From positions 1,134,501-1,198,500 of the forward strand of contig JAYKKM010000114.1 in the NCBI GenBank assembly GCA_035772405.1: a stretch of 64,000 nt of DNA, in the 5' to 3' direction. This document shows, piece by piece, positions 21,955 to 32,030 of the stretch (positions are counted from its first letter, which is position 1; every line of letters begins with the position of its first letter). Origin of the DNA: Chrysogorgia sp. JL179-B06 (lineage: Eukaryota > Cnidaria > Anthozoa > Scleralcyonacea > Chrysogorgiidae). The notes beneath the pieces are model-generated. The model searched no databases. It was not told the origin of the DNA and saw nothing but the letters and a program-made list of their open reading frames with translations. Made by a program: the position numbers and the translations under genes.

Positions 21955-22634
21955 ATGAACAATGTTTCATTACCATTTCAACACCCTTTTATTTTATGTT
22001 AACGTTATGTGGTCCCAGTCAAAGTGGGAAAACATATTGGATATTACAATTATTGAAAAATATTAACACTATGATTACACCTACAATTGTTAAAATTGTT
22101 TATTTATATTCAATTTATCAACCTCTGTACGCTGAAATGGAAAGGTTCTTGAGGAAAAAACAGATATTAGTGTTGAATTTATCGATTGTCAAAAGGGTAT
22201 TCCCCGCATTACCGATATACAAACGAATACCCGTGAAAATACTTTAATAATATTAGATGATCTCATGTTAGTTGCAACATCATCAAAAGAAAATCTTGAA
22301 AGAATAGATAATATTGCAACTCAAGATGTCCATCATCGTAATATTAGTGTTATTTTTACATGTCAAAATTTAACATATGGTAATGAAATTGCGAAATTTA
22401 CGTGTCAATAGTCAATATTATGTTATGTTTAAAAATTTAAGTGATTATAATAATATGTATACGATATGTGATAATAAAAAAATTAATAGAAATAGATTTA
22501 ATAAAGTATTAAGTGAAATTAATGATAAACCCTATGGTTATTTGGTGTTTGATAATTGTAGAAAAGGGTATGACAATTGTAGAATTAGAACCAATGTATT
22601 TCCACATGAATCAACGATAATCTATGATTTGTAA
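21955..22634 (+). pseudogene. A32-like genome-packaging ATPase (broken)
   Basis: The likely ATG at 21955 lies 2 bp after the PolB stop, so the two were probably expressed together. Walker A, GPSQSGKT, is at about 22011-22034. Walker B, TLIILDDLM, is at about 22243-22269, in another frame, followed by an HHRNISVIFTCQN sensor-like segment. The remainder (22377-22634) is again in a different frame. These are the hallmarks of the FtsK/HerA-superfamily packaging ATPase that pumps DNA into the capsid. Frame breaks lie near 21995, 22140 and 22390. Confidence 0.85.
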
Positions 22635-22706
22635 ATAAATGTAAAAAGAAAAAGAAATGTTTTTAAAAAAAAAATAAGAGTTGTTGAAAATCGTTTTTTT
22701 AAAAAG

Positions 22707-22714
22707 TATATATA
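22707..22714 (+). promoter_or_regulatory. TATA box for the 22759 gene
   Basis: TATATATA, 45 bp upstream of an ATG that opens a basic protein. It resembles the other element promoters. Confidence 0.45.
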
Positions 22715-22758
22715 GTATGGGGTGTGTATATTGTGTATGAATTTTTTTTTTAAAAACA

Positions 22759-23104
22759 TGGCAAGAAGAAGATATAGAAGCAGGAGGGGAATTATCCTTA
22801 GGAAAAAAAAAAAGGGGGTAGTGTTCTAGATTTTTTGGGACCTTTGGGACAAATAGTTGGAAGTCAATTGGGATTGGGTATTCGAAAAAGAAAAAGAAAA
22901 CAAAAGGGGGTAGTATGTGGGGTCACGCATTATATTCCCTAGGAGGGTAAAGAGCACGTCAACCTGGTAACAAAAATATATGCAAGGAGTGTTACCCTTA
23001 GAAAAAAAATAAAACAAAAAGGGAGGGTTCATTTTTGATATAATAAAAAATTCATCAATGTCTAGAAGATACCGGAAAAAAAAAGGATTAAAACCATTAT
23101 GAAA
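22759..23104 (+). pseudogene. Basic virion core-type protein (adenovirus pX/pVI-like), frameshifted
   Basis: Starts MARRRYRSRRG and runs into a stretch of eleven A's followed by five G's, after which the coding frame changes. The next segment is hydrophobic-amphipathic (LDFLGPLGQIVGSQLG), then again basic (RKRKRKQK) with another KGG-type site, and further pieces follow to about 23100. An Arg-rich start, Gly-Gly sites and an amphipathic helix are features of adenovirus core or membrane-lytic precursor proteins. The assignment is inference from composition and context, since the protease gene lies next door. Confidence 0.45.
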
Positions 23105-23281
23105 AAAAATCCATAAAAACACTGTAAATAAGTTTTTTGTTTTTTAATTAAAAATTGGCATTATTAAAACTACAACATGACTGATTGTTATTACTCTTTT
23201 TTTTACATTTTTTATTATATATTCCCACGAGTACACTACCCAAAATTGTTTCTATTTTTTTTTTAAATTTAATATCATTTT

Positions 23282-23752
23282 TTATTTTAATACGTTCATT
23301 TTTAAATATTTTTGTTTATTATTATTTTCGATTTCATTACGACATTTATTGTATAAATATAATAAACTCCAATTTCCACACACGGTAGTATTTTTGGATT
23401 GTAATTGTTTACTTTGAATATATTGAAATTTTAGTCCTTTTTTTACACTATAATAATACCAATATTCACATTTATAAAACGATACATCTTTAGCAAAACT
23501 ATCAAAAAAATACATATTTTTTTCTTTATGCACCCATATAGCAACCCAATGTTGACCGTTTTGATCTGCTTCATCCGTATTCCAAATCCAACACGAAGGA
23601 TAAAAAAATTTTTTAGGAAAAATATTTGCAGGAAATGTACCCAAATAATATTTATTTAAAAACTTATTTATTTTTAAAATTTTATTAATCTCGTTCGTAA
23701 ATAAAAATTGGGTTAAAAAACAATGTAAATTCATTGATTTTTTCGTCGCCAT
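23282..23752 (-). CDS. Adenain-type cysteine protease
   Basis: An intact 156-residue frame. The catalytic arrangement of the C5 (adenovirus) protease family is visible: His68 in GQHWVAIWV, Asp84 in YFFDSFA (Glu/Asp position), Gln118, and Cys125 in TTVCGNW, with the seven-residue Gln-Cys spacing of the family. It cleaves virion precursor proteins after Gly-Gly-type sites during maturation. Slightly shorter than adenovirus protease (about 204 residues). It is the first of a long minus-strand gene series, and the upstream frame (stop 23731) overlaps its start by a few codons, a compact viral arrangement. Confidence 0.9.
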   Translation of the reverse strand: MATKKSMNLHCFLTQFLFTNEINKILKINKFLNKYYLGTFPANIFPKKFFYPSCWIWNTDEADQNGQHWVAIWVHKEKNMYFFDSFAKDVSFYKCEYWYYYSVKKGLKFQYIQSKQLQSKNTTVCGNWSLLYLYNKCRNEIENNNKQKYLKMNVLK

Positions 23753-24350
23753 TTTCTTGATGTTGAATAGGTGAGGGATGTAGATGGTTCGTCGTTACTC
23801 GTAGCAGAAAGACCCGAAGTTGTTTTTCCCAAATTTATATAACGTTGTCGTAATTTTATATTACGTATATAATATGCGTGCATATGTAATTTTTTCAATT
23901 CTTTTAAAGCAACCGTCTGCTTATGTTGTGTAAGATTGAACATGTTTTGTTTGCTGACATTATGCGTTAAATCGTATACACCGTTTAATTTTATTATATC
24001 TGTATCTTTAATTTTAATTTTTTTCTTTTCAAGAAATTCTTTTATTTGTTGCCCACTTGTCACAGTCGGTGTTTCCTTACCTCGGGTGATTCATCATTGT
24101 TAACCTCATTTTTTTTTCTTTTCATATTTTGTTGTCTTTTTAAAAAACTAACCATACTCTCTGCGACACGTTGATCATTATTAACTTTTTGCATTTCTTT
24201 CATTTTATTTTTACTTTCAATAAGTTCGAAATTATTTTTGTTGTTAATTCCCTGCAATAATTTTTCGTTTTCATGATCATTTTTGAATAAATCTAAAATT
24301 TCATTTAATTTACTCGGATTAATTAATTGCATTTTATTTACTTCGGTCAT
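23731..24350 (-). pseudogene. Unknown Lys-rich gene, one break
   Basis: Two frames, 24350-24060 (ATG start, MTEVNKMQ) and 24063-23731. The latter starts at a GTG and overlaps the former by 4 bp, so they are best read as one gene of about 205 codons with a frame shift near 24063. Highly charged, with coiled-coil-like N-terminal repeats (K/E/N-rich) and a Ser/Thr-rich end. It lies directly upstream of the protease. A virion or scaffold role is possible but unproven. Confidence 0.45.
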
Positions 24351-24864
24351 TGTTTTTTATTTGTTGGTTAAGTAATTTGTATGCTTTTTGATATATGTTG
24401 ATGATACGAAAATCCTCAGATAATAATATTTTAAAGTCTTTTTCTTTTATTTTGTTCTTAGAAAACTTATTCAAAATATATTTATTATCACTGGAAAGTT
24501 GGATAGAAATTTTTTTATTAAAATATTTTTAGCAATGTATTGTAATTTATTAATTAATTGAGAATCTAACAAAGTATTTTTTTTATCAATATCTGCTTTA
24601 AGATATTTTTTTAACAATGGTAAAAAATCCTTTTTTTTTTTTCAAAGGCTTTTTTCTTTATTTTATTTAATTGAACTGTTTCTAAAAATTTTAAATCATC
24701 TTCGCAACTTGATGAAGAAGTTATTGAACTTTCACTATCCACTTCATCACTAACATCATCGCTAACAACATCACTATCATTTTCACTATCATCACCATCA
24801 TCTTCTCTTGAATTATCATTTTTTTCGTCTTCTTTTTTAATTCATCATTTTTTTCTTCATTCAT
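24337..24864 (-). pseudogene. Acidic Asp/Ser-rich protein, frameshifted
   Basis: Starts MNEEKNDEL at 24864. After a frame change in an AAAAAAG run come long Asp/Glu/Ser tracts (DDGDDSENDSD, then SESSITSSSSCEDD), then a Lys-rich helical part, with further shifts at about 24635 (run of A) and 24530. It ends overlapping the start of the next gene at 24350. About 170 codons. The acidic head resembles histone-chaperone-like or DNA-mimic tracts in composition only. No family recognised. Confidence 0.45.
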
Positions 24865-25036
24865 TTTTTTTTATGCGTAATCTGAAAACGGTGGAAATAC
24901 AAGAATATGTTCACGATTTAGTGGTATTTTGTTAATAACTGTTTTTTAAATAATTGGTTTTTTTATTCTATTTGTTGTAATGGGGTTTGTTTTCTTCATA
25001 TTTTTTTGTACATCCCCTTGTTACAAATGTTGATAA

Positions 25037-26367
25037 TTAAATGCTGTGTAATAATCTTGCAGGGGTATTTAATCCTACTTTAATTTCATTTCGAAATTCA
25101 CTAATAAAAATTAACGCACCTGCAATTGTATTTTGAGAAAAATGAAAATCAACATTAACATTTCCCGACGGTCTTATAGGTAATACTGAAAGATGAGAGT
25201 CTCTATTATCTGTTAAATCAAATGCTAATATACAATATCCGTTTGTAAAGTCATTATAAGTCATGGGCATTTCTGAATAGTGACGATTTAATACCGAGCG
25301 TAATTTTGAGTAAGCTTCAGCATGATTTTCTATTCTCCCAGCAACAGCATTATTTACAGAAACTTCAACATTATCATAATTAGGCCAGTTAAATTCAAAA
25401 ATATTTTGAGTATATGCCCCGTTCCAATTTGCTAATGGAGAAAATACAATATATAAACGTGTAGGAACGCTACCATTAAACACATCGATTACTTGATGCG
25501 AATTTCGTCCTGCAGCTACTGATTCAGTAATACAACGATAATTGGTTGTATAATATAATGTTTCTTTATTATGGGTCATCATTTCTGTATTAATTGCATT
25601 TGATAATTGTTTTTTTGGTTTAAATACAGGAATTTTTATTTTAAAATCGTCTAGGGTAATTATAGTATCAGCAACGGCATATTAGGATGATTGGCACCCA
25701 TCATTACAATTGTATTTAATGCACGCGTTAAACGTAATTCAACTTTATACGCTGTAGGAATATATATTTCAGCACCACCTTCACTAAATAATGAACAATC
25801 AATATCATCTATCAAATGCTGTGATTGATTTTGAAATGCCTGTGCTTTTTGTCTCCCTCCTAGATTTACGACATTAGCATTATCAGTGAAACCCACGATA
25901 TCGCTCATATGTTCGGCTGTATATAAATATGCTAAATTAAGCTCTTTAGAATCTTTATATCCCGACGGTGTTTGACGCATTATAAATTGTATCCATGATG
26001 CTAAATGTGCAAAATTATCTGATGCCGTAATTAAATTTTCATTTATTTTTAATTATTTTGTTTTCCACATTGTACGAAGGGGTAATGTAATCATCGCAAA
26101 CCCGGATGCTGCAGGTGCTATAACTCCAGCAGCATTTCTAATTGATACTGTAGCCATTATTTTAGCATCACTTGTTTTCATTAATCCAACGGCATTCCCA
26201 TGCCTTGTAAACGTGTATACTGACGATTGATTATCTACAGGCGTTGCGATAATTTCCGTTTCACGACATTCAGTAAACGTATCATTATAGGGTGATGAAG
26301 TAAAAAATTGTAAAGGTTCACTAAATAATATGTCATTTTTTTCAACATCTTCAATTTTTTTACTCAT
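25037..26367 (-). pseudogene. Major capsid protein, double jelly-roll (broken)
   Basis: About 440 codons in three pieces: 26367-26053, 25980-25660, 25582-25037. Landmarks of Polinton/adintovirus hexon-like proteins are the N-terminal FFTSSPYNDTFTECRETEI, the following AMITLPLRTMWK, IPTAYKVELRLTRAL, and the C-terminal ILAFDLTDNRDS plus IRPSGNVNVDFHFSQ. It forms the icosahedral shell as a pseudo-hexameric trimer. The first break is an in-frame TAA at 26053-26055 with the same frame resuming; the second is a one-base shift near 25665. The rest of the sequence is well preserved. Confidence 0.85.
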
Positions 26368-26375
26368 TTTTTTTT

Positions 26376-26501
26376 TTAAACGTTAATTTTAAGAATATTT
26401 GAAAGTGTTCCCAACACTTGAGGAAGAAACATACCCAGTGCCCAGTTTTGTATTTTTTTTCTACGTTTACTTCTTTTTTTTATATATTTTTTACGCGTCA
26501 T
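26376..26501 (-). CDS. 41-residue basic, partly hydrophobic protein
   Basis: ATG at 26501, TAA at 26376-26378. A Lys/Arg-rich first half (TRKKYIKKRSKRRKK) is followed by a hydrophobic half (WALGMFLPQVLGTL). It lies immediately upstream of the capsid gene on the same strand. The pattern, basic then amphipathic, again resembles small virion core or membrane-active peptides. Confidence 0.4.
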   Translation of the reverse strand: MTRKKYIKKRSKRRKKIQNWALGMFLPQVLGTLSNILKINV

Positions 26502-26618
26502 TTATTTTTTTTTTAAAAAACAACAATATCCCCAACAATAAAAATAATAATAATATCCACAACATTAAAAAATGATTTTATTATATAACATTTTTTTTAT
26601 TTATACTTTTTTTACAGT

Positions 26619-26988
26619 TTATCTATTTTGTAAAAAACGTATTACATTTGGATCTATTTTTATTCTCTTTTTTTTATTATCGCTTGTATAATAAGTATCT
26701 AAATTTAAATTTGAGGGTAATCCCACACCCTCATTTAATAAAATTTCTTTCTTAGTTGGATTTTCTTTATTTTTTCTTTTCACATCAAAATATGATGATG
26801 AATAATTTTTTCCACGATTTCTACCATTTAACAATTCAGTATAATCTTCTACGGATAGTTCATTTTTTTTTCAGTAATTTTTTTCTTCAAATAAATTTAT
26901 ATATCTTAATTTCTTCACCTTTTAACGGTACGTTATTCTCATAGTTAATAAAGAACTGTAGTGATTGTTTAGCCTCTTGATCACTCAT
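26619..26988 (-). pseudogene. Unknown gene upstream of the capsid gene, frameshifted
   Basis: The ATG at 26988 opens MSDQEAKQSLQFFINYENNVP. Frame changes near 26895 and 26870 (AAAAAAAAT runs) lead into the frame 26834-26619, which ends IDPNVIRFLQNR. About 120 codons in all. The position between the minor and major capsid genes suggests a virion part. No family recognised. Confidence 0.4.
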
Positions 26989-27063
26989 AAATAAAAAATA
27001 GGGGAATTTTTTTTTTTCATCATTTAATGACGTATAAGGATTTTTTTCGTCAATATAAAAGAA

Positions 27064-27354
27064 TTATTTTATAGTATATATAAAACGTTGTGTTGCATTA
27101 GGAATAATAGTAGATGACGAAACTGAAATCGCTCCATTATTTATTTTTTTTGATTGTTTTATAGAACTGAAATCCATTTTTTTTGCACACGTAATTCGAA
27201 ATGAATTTTTTATATTTTTATATTCAATCGAATTTAAATTCCATAAAAAAATTTTCACACTATTTACTAAAATGTAAAGAGAAAAAGGATAAAATAATTT
27301 ATATTTTTTAATTATCATTTCCCCATTTTTTTCTTCAAGAACAATCAAAAGCAT
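27064..27354 (-). CDS. Unknown 96-residue protein between capsid genes
   Basis: Frame from the ATG at 27354 (MLLIVLEEKNGEMIIKK) to 27064. The ORF also extends upstream of that ATG into the end of the minor capsid gene. It contains a YPFSLYILVNSVKIFLWNL stretch and a Ser/Ile-rich tail. No family recognised; part of the late gene cluster. Confidence 0.4.
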   Translation of the reverse strand: MLLIVLEEKNGEMIIKKYKLFYPFSLYILVNSVKIFLWNLNSIEYKNIKNSFRITCAKKMDFSSIKQSKKINNGAISVSSSTIIPNATQRFIYTIK

Positions 27355-27359
27355 TATGT

Positions 27360-28300
27360 TGAATGTATTAAACAATCAATACTAAGCATTCCTGAATCAA
27401 AAGAAACTAATTTTCTTTAATATGAATTTCTCTTATAATTTCTTTTTTAAATTTTCTCAATGATTTTTGGGGACTATAACAAACTAATTGTCCATTCCCC
27501 CCACCACCTTGTTGATTCCATTGAATGGGTACTGTTAACAATTCAGCACAACTATCACCAACTAACCCCAGTTCTATTTCATCACAATATATAAACATTT
27601 TATTTGATCCGTCGGATACATCGGGTAAGTAATCAAAATGTTTAGAAAAAAGGGTTTGAGGTGTAGGGTTATCTTTTTTTATTTCAAACAAGAGGGGGAC
27701 GATTTCAAGATCTTTTTTATTTTTTAAACCTAGCATAAAAGCTAATTTGTTTGAAAATAATATATTAATCTTTTGATTAAAAGAAGCATATTGAATACCC
27801 TTTTTTTCTAACGTAGTCTTGTTAGATAATCGAAATTCATTTACCTGCAACCCATCAGCTGCTTTACTCGCATTTTCATATACCCAATACTCAATCTCAA
27901 CATTAACATTAATAATTACTTTCCCATTTGATCCGATTGTAAAAAAAATTTCAAATCCTTCTAAGATATTATTTAAAAATATAATTAATGAAGATAAATC
28001 ATAAATTCCGTCGGGTATTATAAATTTATTATTTAATTGAATGTAAAAACGAACTCACTGTTTGCGTATACCGTATTATTAATTTCTTCAGGTATAAAAT
28101 CCTTATAGGTTATGATAAATGAAAAAAAACATTCATCACCGACAATATTTTTAGTTGTTTGTGGATAACAAACTTGTAAAACTTCTAAAAAACATTCATT
28201 GTTCAAAGCATCAATAGGCTGTGCAATTTTCATTTCAAAATCATTAATCAAATTATTTTGAAGTCCTCTTGATATTGAATTACTAGCAATGTGTAAATTC
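27360..28300 (-). pseudogene. Minor capsid (penton-like) protein of Polinton type, broken
   Basis: Pieces 28251-28033, about 28050-27850 and 27850-27407 follow one another in changing frames. The N-terminal CFLEVLQVCYPQT resembles the conserved start of Polinton minor capsid proteins, in which an early strand ends in YPxTW. The C-terminal part has FIYCDEIELGLVGDSCAELL, matching the conserved Y-x-D-I-x-x-x-x-V-G-D motif, followed by the usual proline-containing strand. It is expected to form the pentameric capsomer at the vertices. The last strand lies beyond a stop at 27407. Confidence 0.65.
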
Positions 28301-28312
28301 TTTTTTTTTTTT

Positions 28313-29210
28313 AAACTTGTAATTCAGCACGATAAAAAATTCCTTTAATTTCTTCACGTTGTTCGTCTTCTAATTGATATGTAACAGGATCAGTGATAAA
28401 TACTTTTTAATAAAAAAATATCTCAGTCCATCGTCTAAGACTACTTTTTTCAAAAATATTATTTTTTACTCGTACAATACGAACACGAGTTCCTTCTTGT
28501 ATCAGATCTTGAGTAGGAATAGGATAATTTAAATGATCACGTACTATTTTATTTTTTACTTTACGTATTTTCCCTTTTTTTTCTTCACGATAAATTTCAA
28601 AAGGTGTTGCACCAGCTAATGCTTTATGTGGGGATTTATTATAACGATTAACAATAAGGGGTAAATACTGAATATATTCAAATTCTCCAGTCATTGTTAA
28701 AACACGACGAACCATTGTTTTTAAAGTTCCAATTACACGTTCCACATGGGATGCTTTTATTTCTCTATTATACGTATGAAATACTTCAAAATTATACTTT
28801 TTACTTAATTTCGTACGTATATCTTGAAATTCTGTTCCTTCATCACTTTGAATTTTAAGAGGAGCTATTCCTTCTTCAATAAGAATACTTTCAAATTTAT
28901 TTTTAACATTATTAGACGTTTTCTTTTTTATTAATTTTACCCAACAAAATCTTGAAAAAATATCAATACACACCAACCAATAACGATATTGATTATTATA
29001 TCGGGCTAAATCTTTATTTTCAGCTAAATCAATTTCCCATTGTTCATTATTTTTATTAACAGAATATTTCAAACGTCTATATATTTTTTTACTACTACTA
29101 TGTAATCTATAATTAGAATAATCCTCATCAGTTAATGTCTCTCCTTTTAATAATCTTGAAGCTTTTTCAATAAAATCAGCAGAAAATTTGGTTTTTTTCT
29201 TTTTATTCAT
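28313..29210 (-). CDS. Polinton rve-family integrase, stop near C-terminus
   Basis: A 267-residue frame (29210-28407) with an ATG. Catalytic residues are Asp61 (QWEIDLAENK), Asp123 (IQSDEGTEF) and Glu157 (SHVERVIGTLK), the retroviral-type D-D-E triad. The N-terminal region precedes the core, and an SH3/chromo-like C-terminal region (GTRVRIVRVK) follows. After the TAA at 28407-28409 the same frame continues for about 31 codons with the conserved end EEIKGIFYRAELQ before the next stop at about 28313, so the original protein was about 298 residues. It joins element DNA to host DNA. The stop lies between runs of T and A. Confidence 0.9.
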
Positions 29211-29212
29211 TT

Positions 29213-30113
29213 CTAAAATAAAGAAATAAAATAAGTATAATATTCTTCAAGTTCATCAACGAGTTCTTTATCGCGTAATATCCCCATAAAATCTACTTCT
29301 ATATTTTTACATGCTAACTCTTTATTTATAGTATTACCGTATAAACATAATGTATCTTGTATATTTTTACAACATTTAAAACGATAATAAAAAATTTCTG
29401 AAATTACTGTTGGACTTAAAATGTGACAAACCTCATCATCATCATCACTTAATACTTTTATTTTCTTAATCTTTTCGACATCGTTGTCGTCGTCATCGGC
29501 GTCGTCGTCAAAATTGAGTGTGATAAGGGGTTTCTTTTTCTTCAATACTCGTTTTTTGACTGTGGTAGGTGGGGATTTATGGCCTGTCGCATGATTATAC
29601 TTTCTTAGGGCAATAATATATTCATCCAAGGAATCTTTCTTTTTTAATATGAAAACTACCCCAGTCATCAGACCATACGATTTCACTTGACGTTGCGTTG
29701 TTGTTGCTGGTTGTTGGTGTTGGATCATCATCAAATTCCATTGCATCGGATAATTCGTTATCTTGATGTTGATAACAAATTTCCAAACCACCCCACGCAT
29801 CTGTACGAACAACCAAACGGCATGTTTGCTTTTTCCAATTTTCAAATCTTACCACTTCGAAAAATATCTGCACCAATTTCTCTTGAATGCTAATCTTATT
29901 AAGAACATTCAACAATGAAGGAATATGACCATTTTTCACTTCAACAGCGCTATTGTATGTGTACTTGTCACATCTTTTATTTGTAGGATATAGTTTTGCG
30001 AGAATAGCATTACCGTCGATTTTTTTTTGTGCAATTATTTTTGCAGACAAATCTGTATACGATTGCATTTTATAAAAATGGTCATGTTGTTGTCTCGCAT
30101 AAAGTTCCACCAT
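29213..30113 (-). pseudogene. Unknown ~300-codon gene with acidic tracts, one break
   Basis: The first frame is 30113-29622 (ATG, MVELYARQQHD). The continuation is in another frame from about 29640 to 29213, ending next to the integrase start. The switch lies in an AAAAAAGAAAG run. The second half has Asp-rich tracts (NFDDDADDDDNDVE) and a C-terminal Cys-containing region. Not recognised. It may be expressed from the TATA box at 30171. Confidence 0.5.
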
Positions 30114-30170
30114 CTCTGAAACTGTTCCCGATCGAGGGGTAAATGATGAAATACTGTGGGGACAGTGCTT

Positions 30171-30177
30171 ATTTATA
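30171..30177 (-). promoter_or_regulatory. TATA box for the 30113 gene
   Basis: GGTATAAATAAG on the minus strand, 58-64 bp before the ATG at 30113, at the head of the integrase-containing gene run. Confidence 0.5.
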
Positions 30178-30208
30178 CCCTCCTCACAATTAAAAAAAAT
30201 AAATTTTA

Positions 30209-30760
30209 TTACACTAATAACGTGTATAATTGATTACAACATTTTATATCAAATAAACTATTTTGTTTTGTTTGCATAACTCCTAAAATTTTACATAACT
30301 TTCTATGTTGTTTTTTTGTTTTTATTTTACATTCTATTTTATTTTCTAGAAATGCAACAAGTGCTTTCCCTATTCTTCCATTTCCATCGGAAAAAGGATG
30401 AATGGTTTCAAAAATAAAATAAATCAAAACTGATATATTTTTTCTTTTATAGTTTTTTACGTAAAATTCATCTAAATGTTCCATATATTGTTGAATATCT
30501 AAAGGATCAACCCCTTCATGAAATCCAACAAATTGTTTTTTTACTGTAATTTCCAGCATTCATTAAATGGACCATAGATATTTCATGAATAGTTTTACAA
30601 CATTCACTTATTTTTCATTTTTTTCCATATAAAATTTTCGAAGGGCAAAACAAAATCTCCCACATTTCATCCAAAATTCTATTTCATTTTCTTCGTCTTC
30701 TTCCATTCGTATAACATCATACGCAAACACTTTAAATTTTATACAATCTTTTAATTCCAT
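30209..30760 (-). pseudogene. Fic-domain protein (AMP-transferase-like), broken
   Basis: The probable start is the ATG at 30760 (MELKDC). Frame changes near 30605 and 30560 lead to the frame 30559-30209. The Fic motif HPFSDGNGRIGK (about 30365-30400) is complete except that the final Arg of HPFx[D/E]GNGRxxR is Lys. An upstream KTIHEI ... GNYR segment and a GFHEGVDPLDI segment fit the Fic fold. Fic enzymes transfer AMP or related groups to hydroxyl side chains of target proteins. No inhibitory S/T-x-x-x-E-G-N motif was noticed. The family call is firm; function in this element is unknown. Confidence 0.75.
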
Positions 30761-30767
30761 TTTTTTT

Positions 30768-31925
30768 TTACATACACGTTTGTTCACTAATACTTTTATA
30801 AAAAATATCCCAATTAACATTCGGTTCAGTCAGTTCGTTTTCATATATAGGATTTTTTGAAATTAAATTATAATTCAATGTTGTTTGTAAATAATTTCTT
30901 ATCATAGTAAATAAATCTTTTACTTCTTCTTCAACCATTGTTACATGTGCAAATACTTTCTCATTATACTTAAATTCTACCGTATGTCCATAATTTTTTA
31001 TTCGCGTAACATCGACAGGATGTAATAGTAGGGTGTGATTTTCATTTAAATCAAAATTACTTTTGTTTAAAATACTTAATTTCAAAGGATCAAACTCAAA
31101 AAAATAACTTTGACTCTTACAATTTTTATACCGACATTTATCAAAGGATACTTTACCCTTTTTTATATAATATATAAAATCCCAAAAATCATATCTAATA
31201 TTTTATAAGTCGATTGATGAAACTTCCTATAGGGTTATGTTTACGACAAAATATAAAACATGAAGTGACCATGATAATATTTTTAGTTGAACTACAATAA
31301 ACATAAGAATTGAAAATACTAGGTGCTACCATTAACAAATAAATATATAAAAAAAGATTTAAATCGCCTTTCTCGTGCTGTATGTGCTTAAATTTGCTTA
31401 CTAAACTTTCTTTTCCAAAACCCAGGGTATAAGATAAGTATTTTCTTTCAAAGGTTAGATTTTGTACAAAATATGTATAACGATACTTAGCTTTGGTGTT
31501 TAAAAATTGAAATAAATCTGAGTGGCTTTCAAGAGGTAATAAAATAAATAATTCTTTAAAACAATCGGGGAATGAAAAAAAACTACAGCATAACGTGTCT
31601 GATTCAACTAGTATAGTACGTTGAAAGAGTGTTCTCTTCAAGGAATATTTTCTTTGACTTACTTGTAAATTCGGGATCATATAAGAGAAACGATCTTTTA
31701 GAATAAAATAGGATTCCATTCCATTGGTTCCCTTGATTTTTTCATATTAACTATATATCTTTCTTCGTCGTGGGGGCGAATGTTGTTTTTACAATTCATC
31801 ATGGGACATGTGACATATTTTCCACGATAATAATCAAATAATCCACATAACCAAAATAAATATCCAATTTCTCCTTGGTTAAAATATTGAAAATAAAGAA
31901 CAACTCTTAAAATTGTTTCAATCAT
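30768..31925 (-). pseudogene. Unknown gene, paralogue B of the gene at 12535-13549
   Basis: Three frame pieces: 31925-31698 (ATG, ETILRVVLYFQYF), 31719-31195 (SYMIPNLQVSQRKY, then TSCFIFCRKHNPIG) and about 31180-30768 (CRYKNCKSQSYFF). The order of landmarks matches paralogue A at the other end of the element. This copy is longer, about 385 codons, with two breaks. No known family. A conserved Cys pair may bind metal. Confidence 0.6.
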
Positions 31926-31957
31926 AATGCTGTGATTTGAAATGTCATATTTTTACT

Positions 31958-31966
31958 CTTTATATA
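31958..31966 (-). promoter_or_regulatory. TATA box of paralogue B
   Basis: TATATAAAG on the minus strand, about 33-41 bp upstream of the ATG at 31925. Confidence 0.5.
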
Positions 31967-32030
31967 GCTTTCAAATTCATTATGCTAAATAAATCAAAAA
32001 ACGCTTTCTCGATATTTTTAACTGTTTATT

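Noticed and set aside
22826..23122. 98-codon minus-strand Phe-rich frame
   Set aside because: Antisense of a Lys-rich plus-strand coding region; AT-rich shadow.
23185..23388. 67-codon plus-strand Phe/Leu-rich frame
   Set aside because: Low-complexity AT-rich sequence overlapping the protease end.
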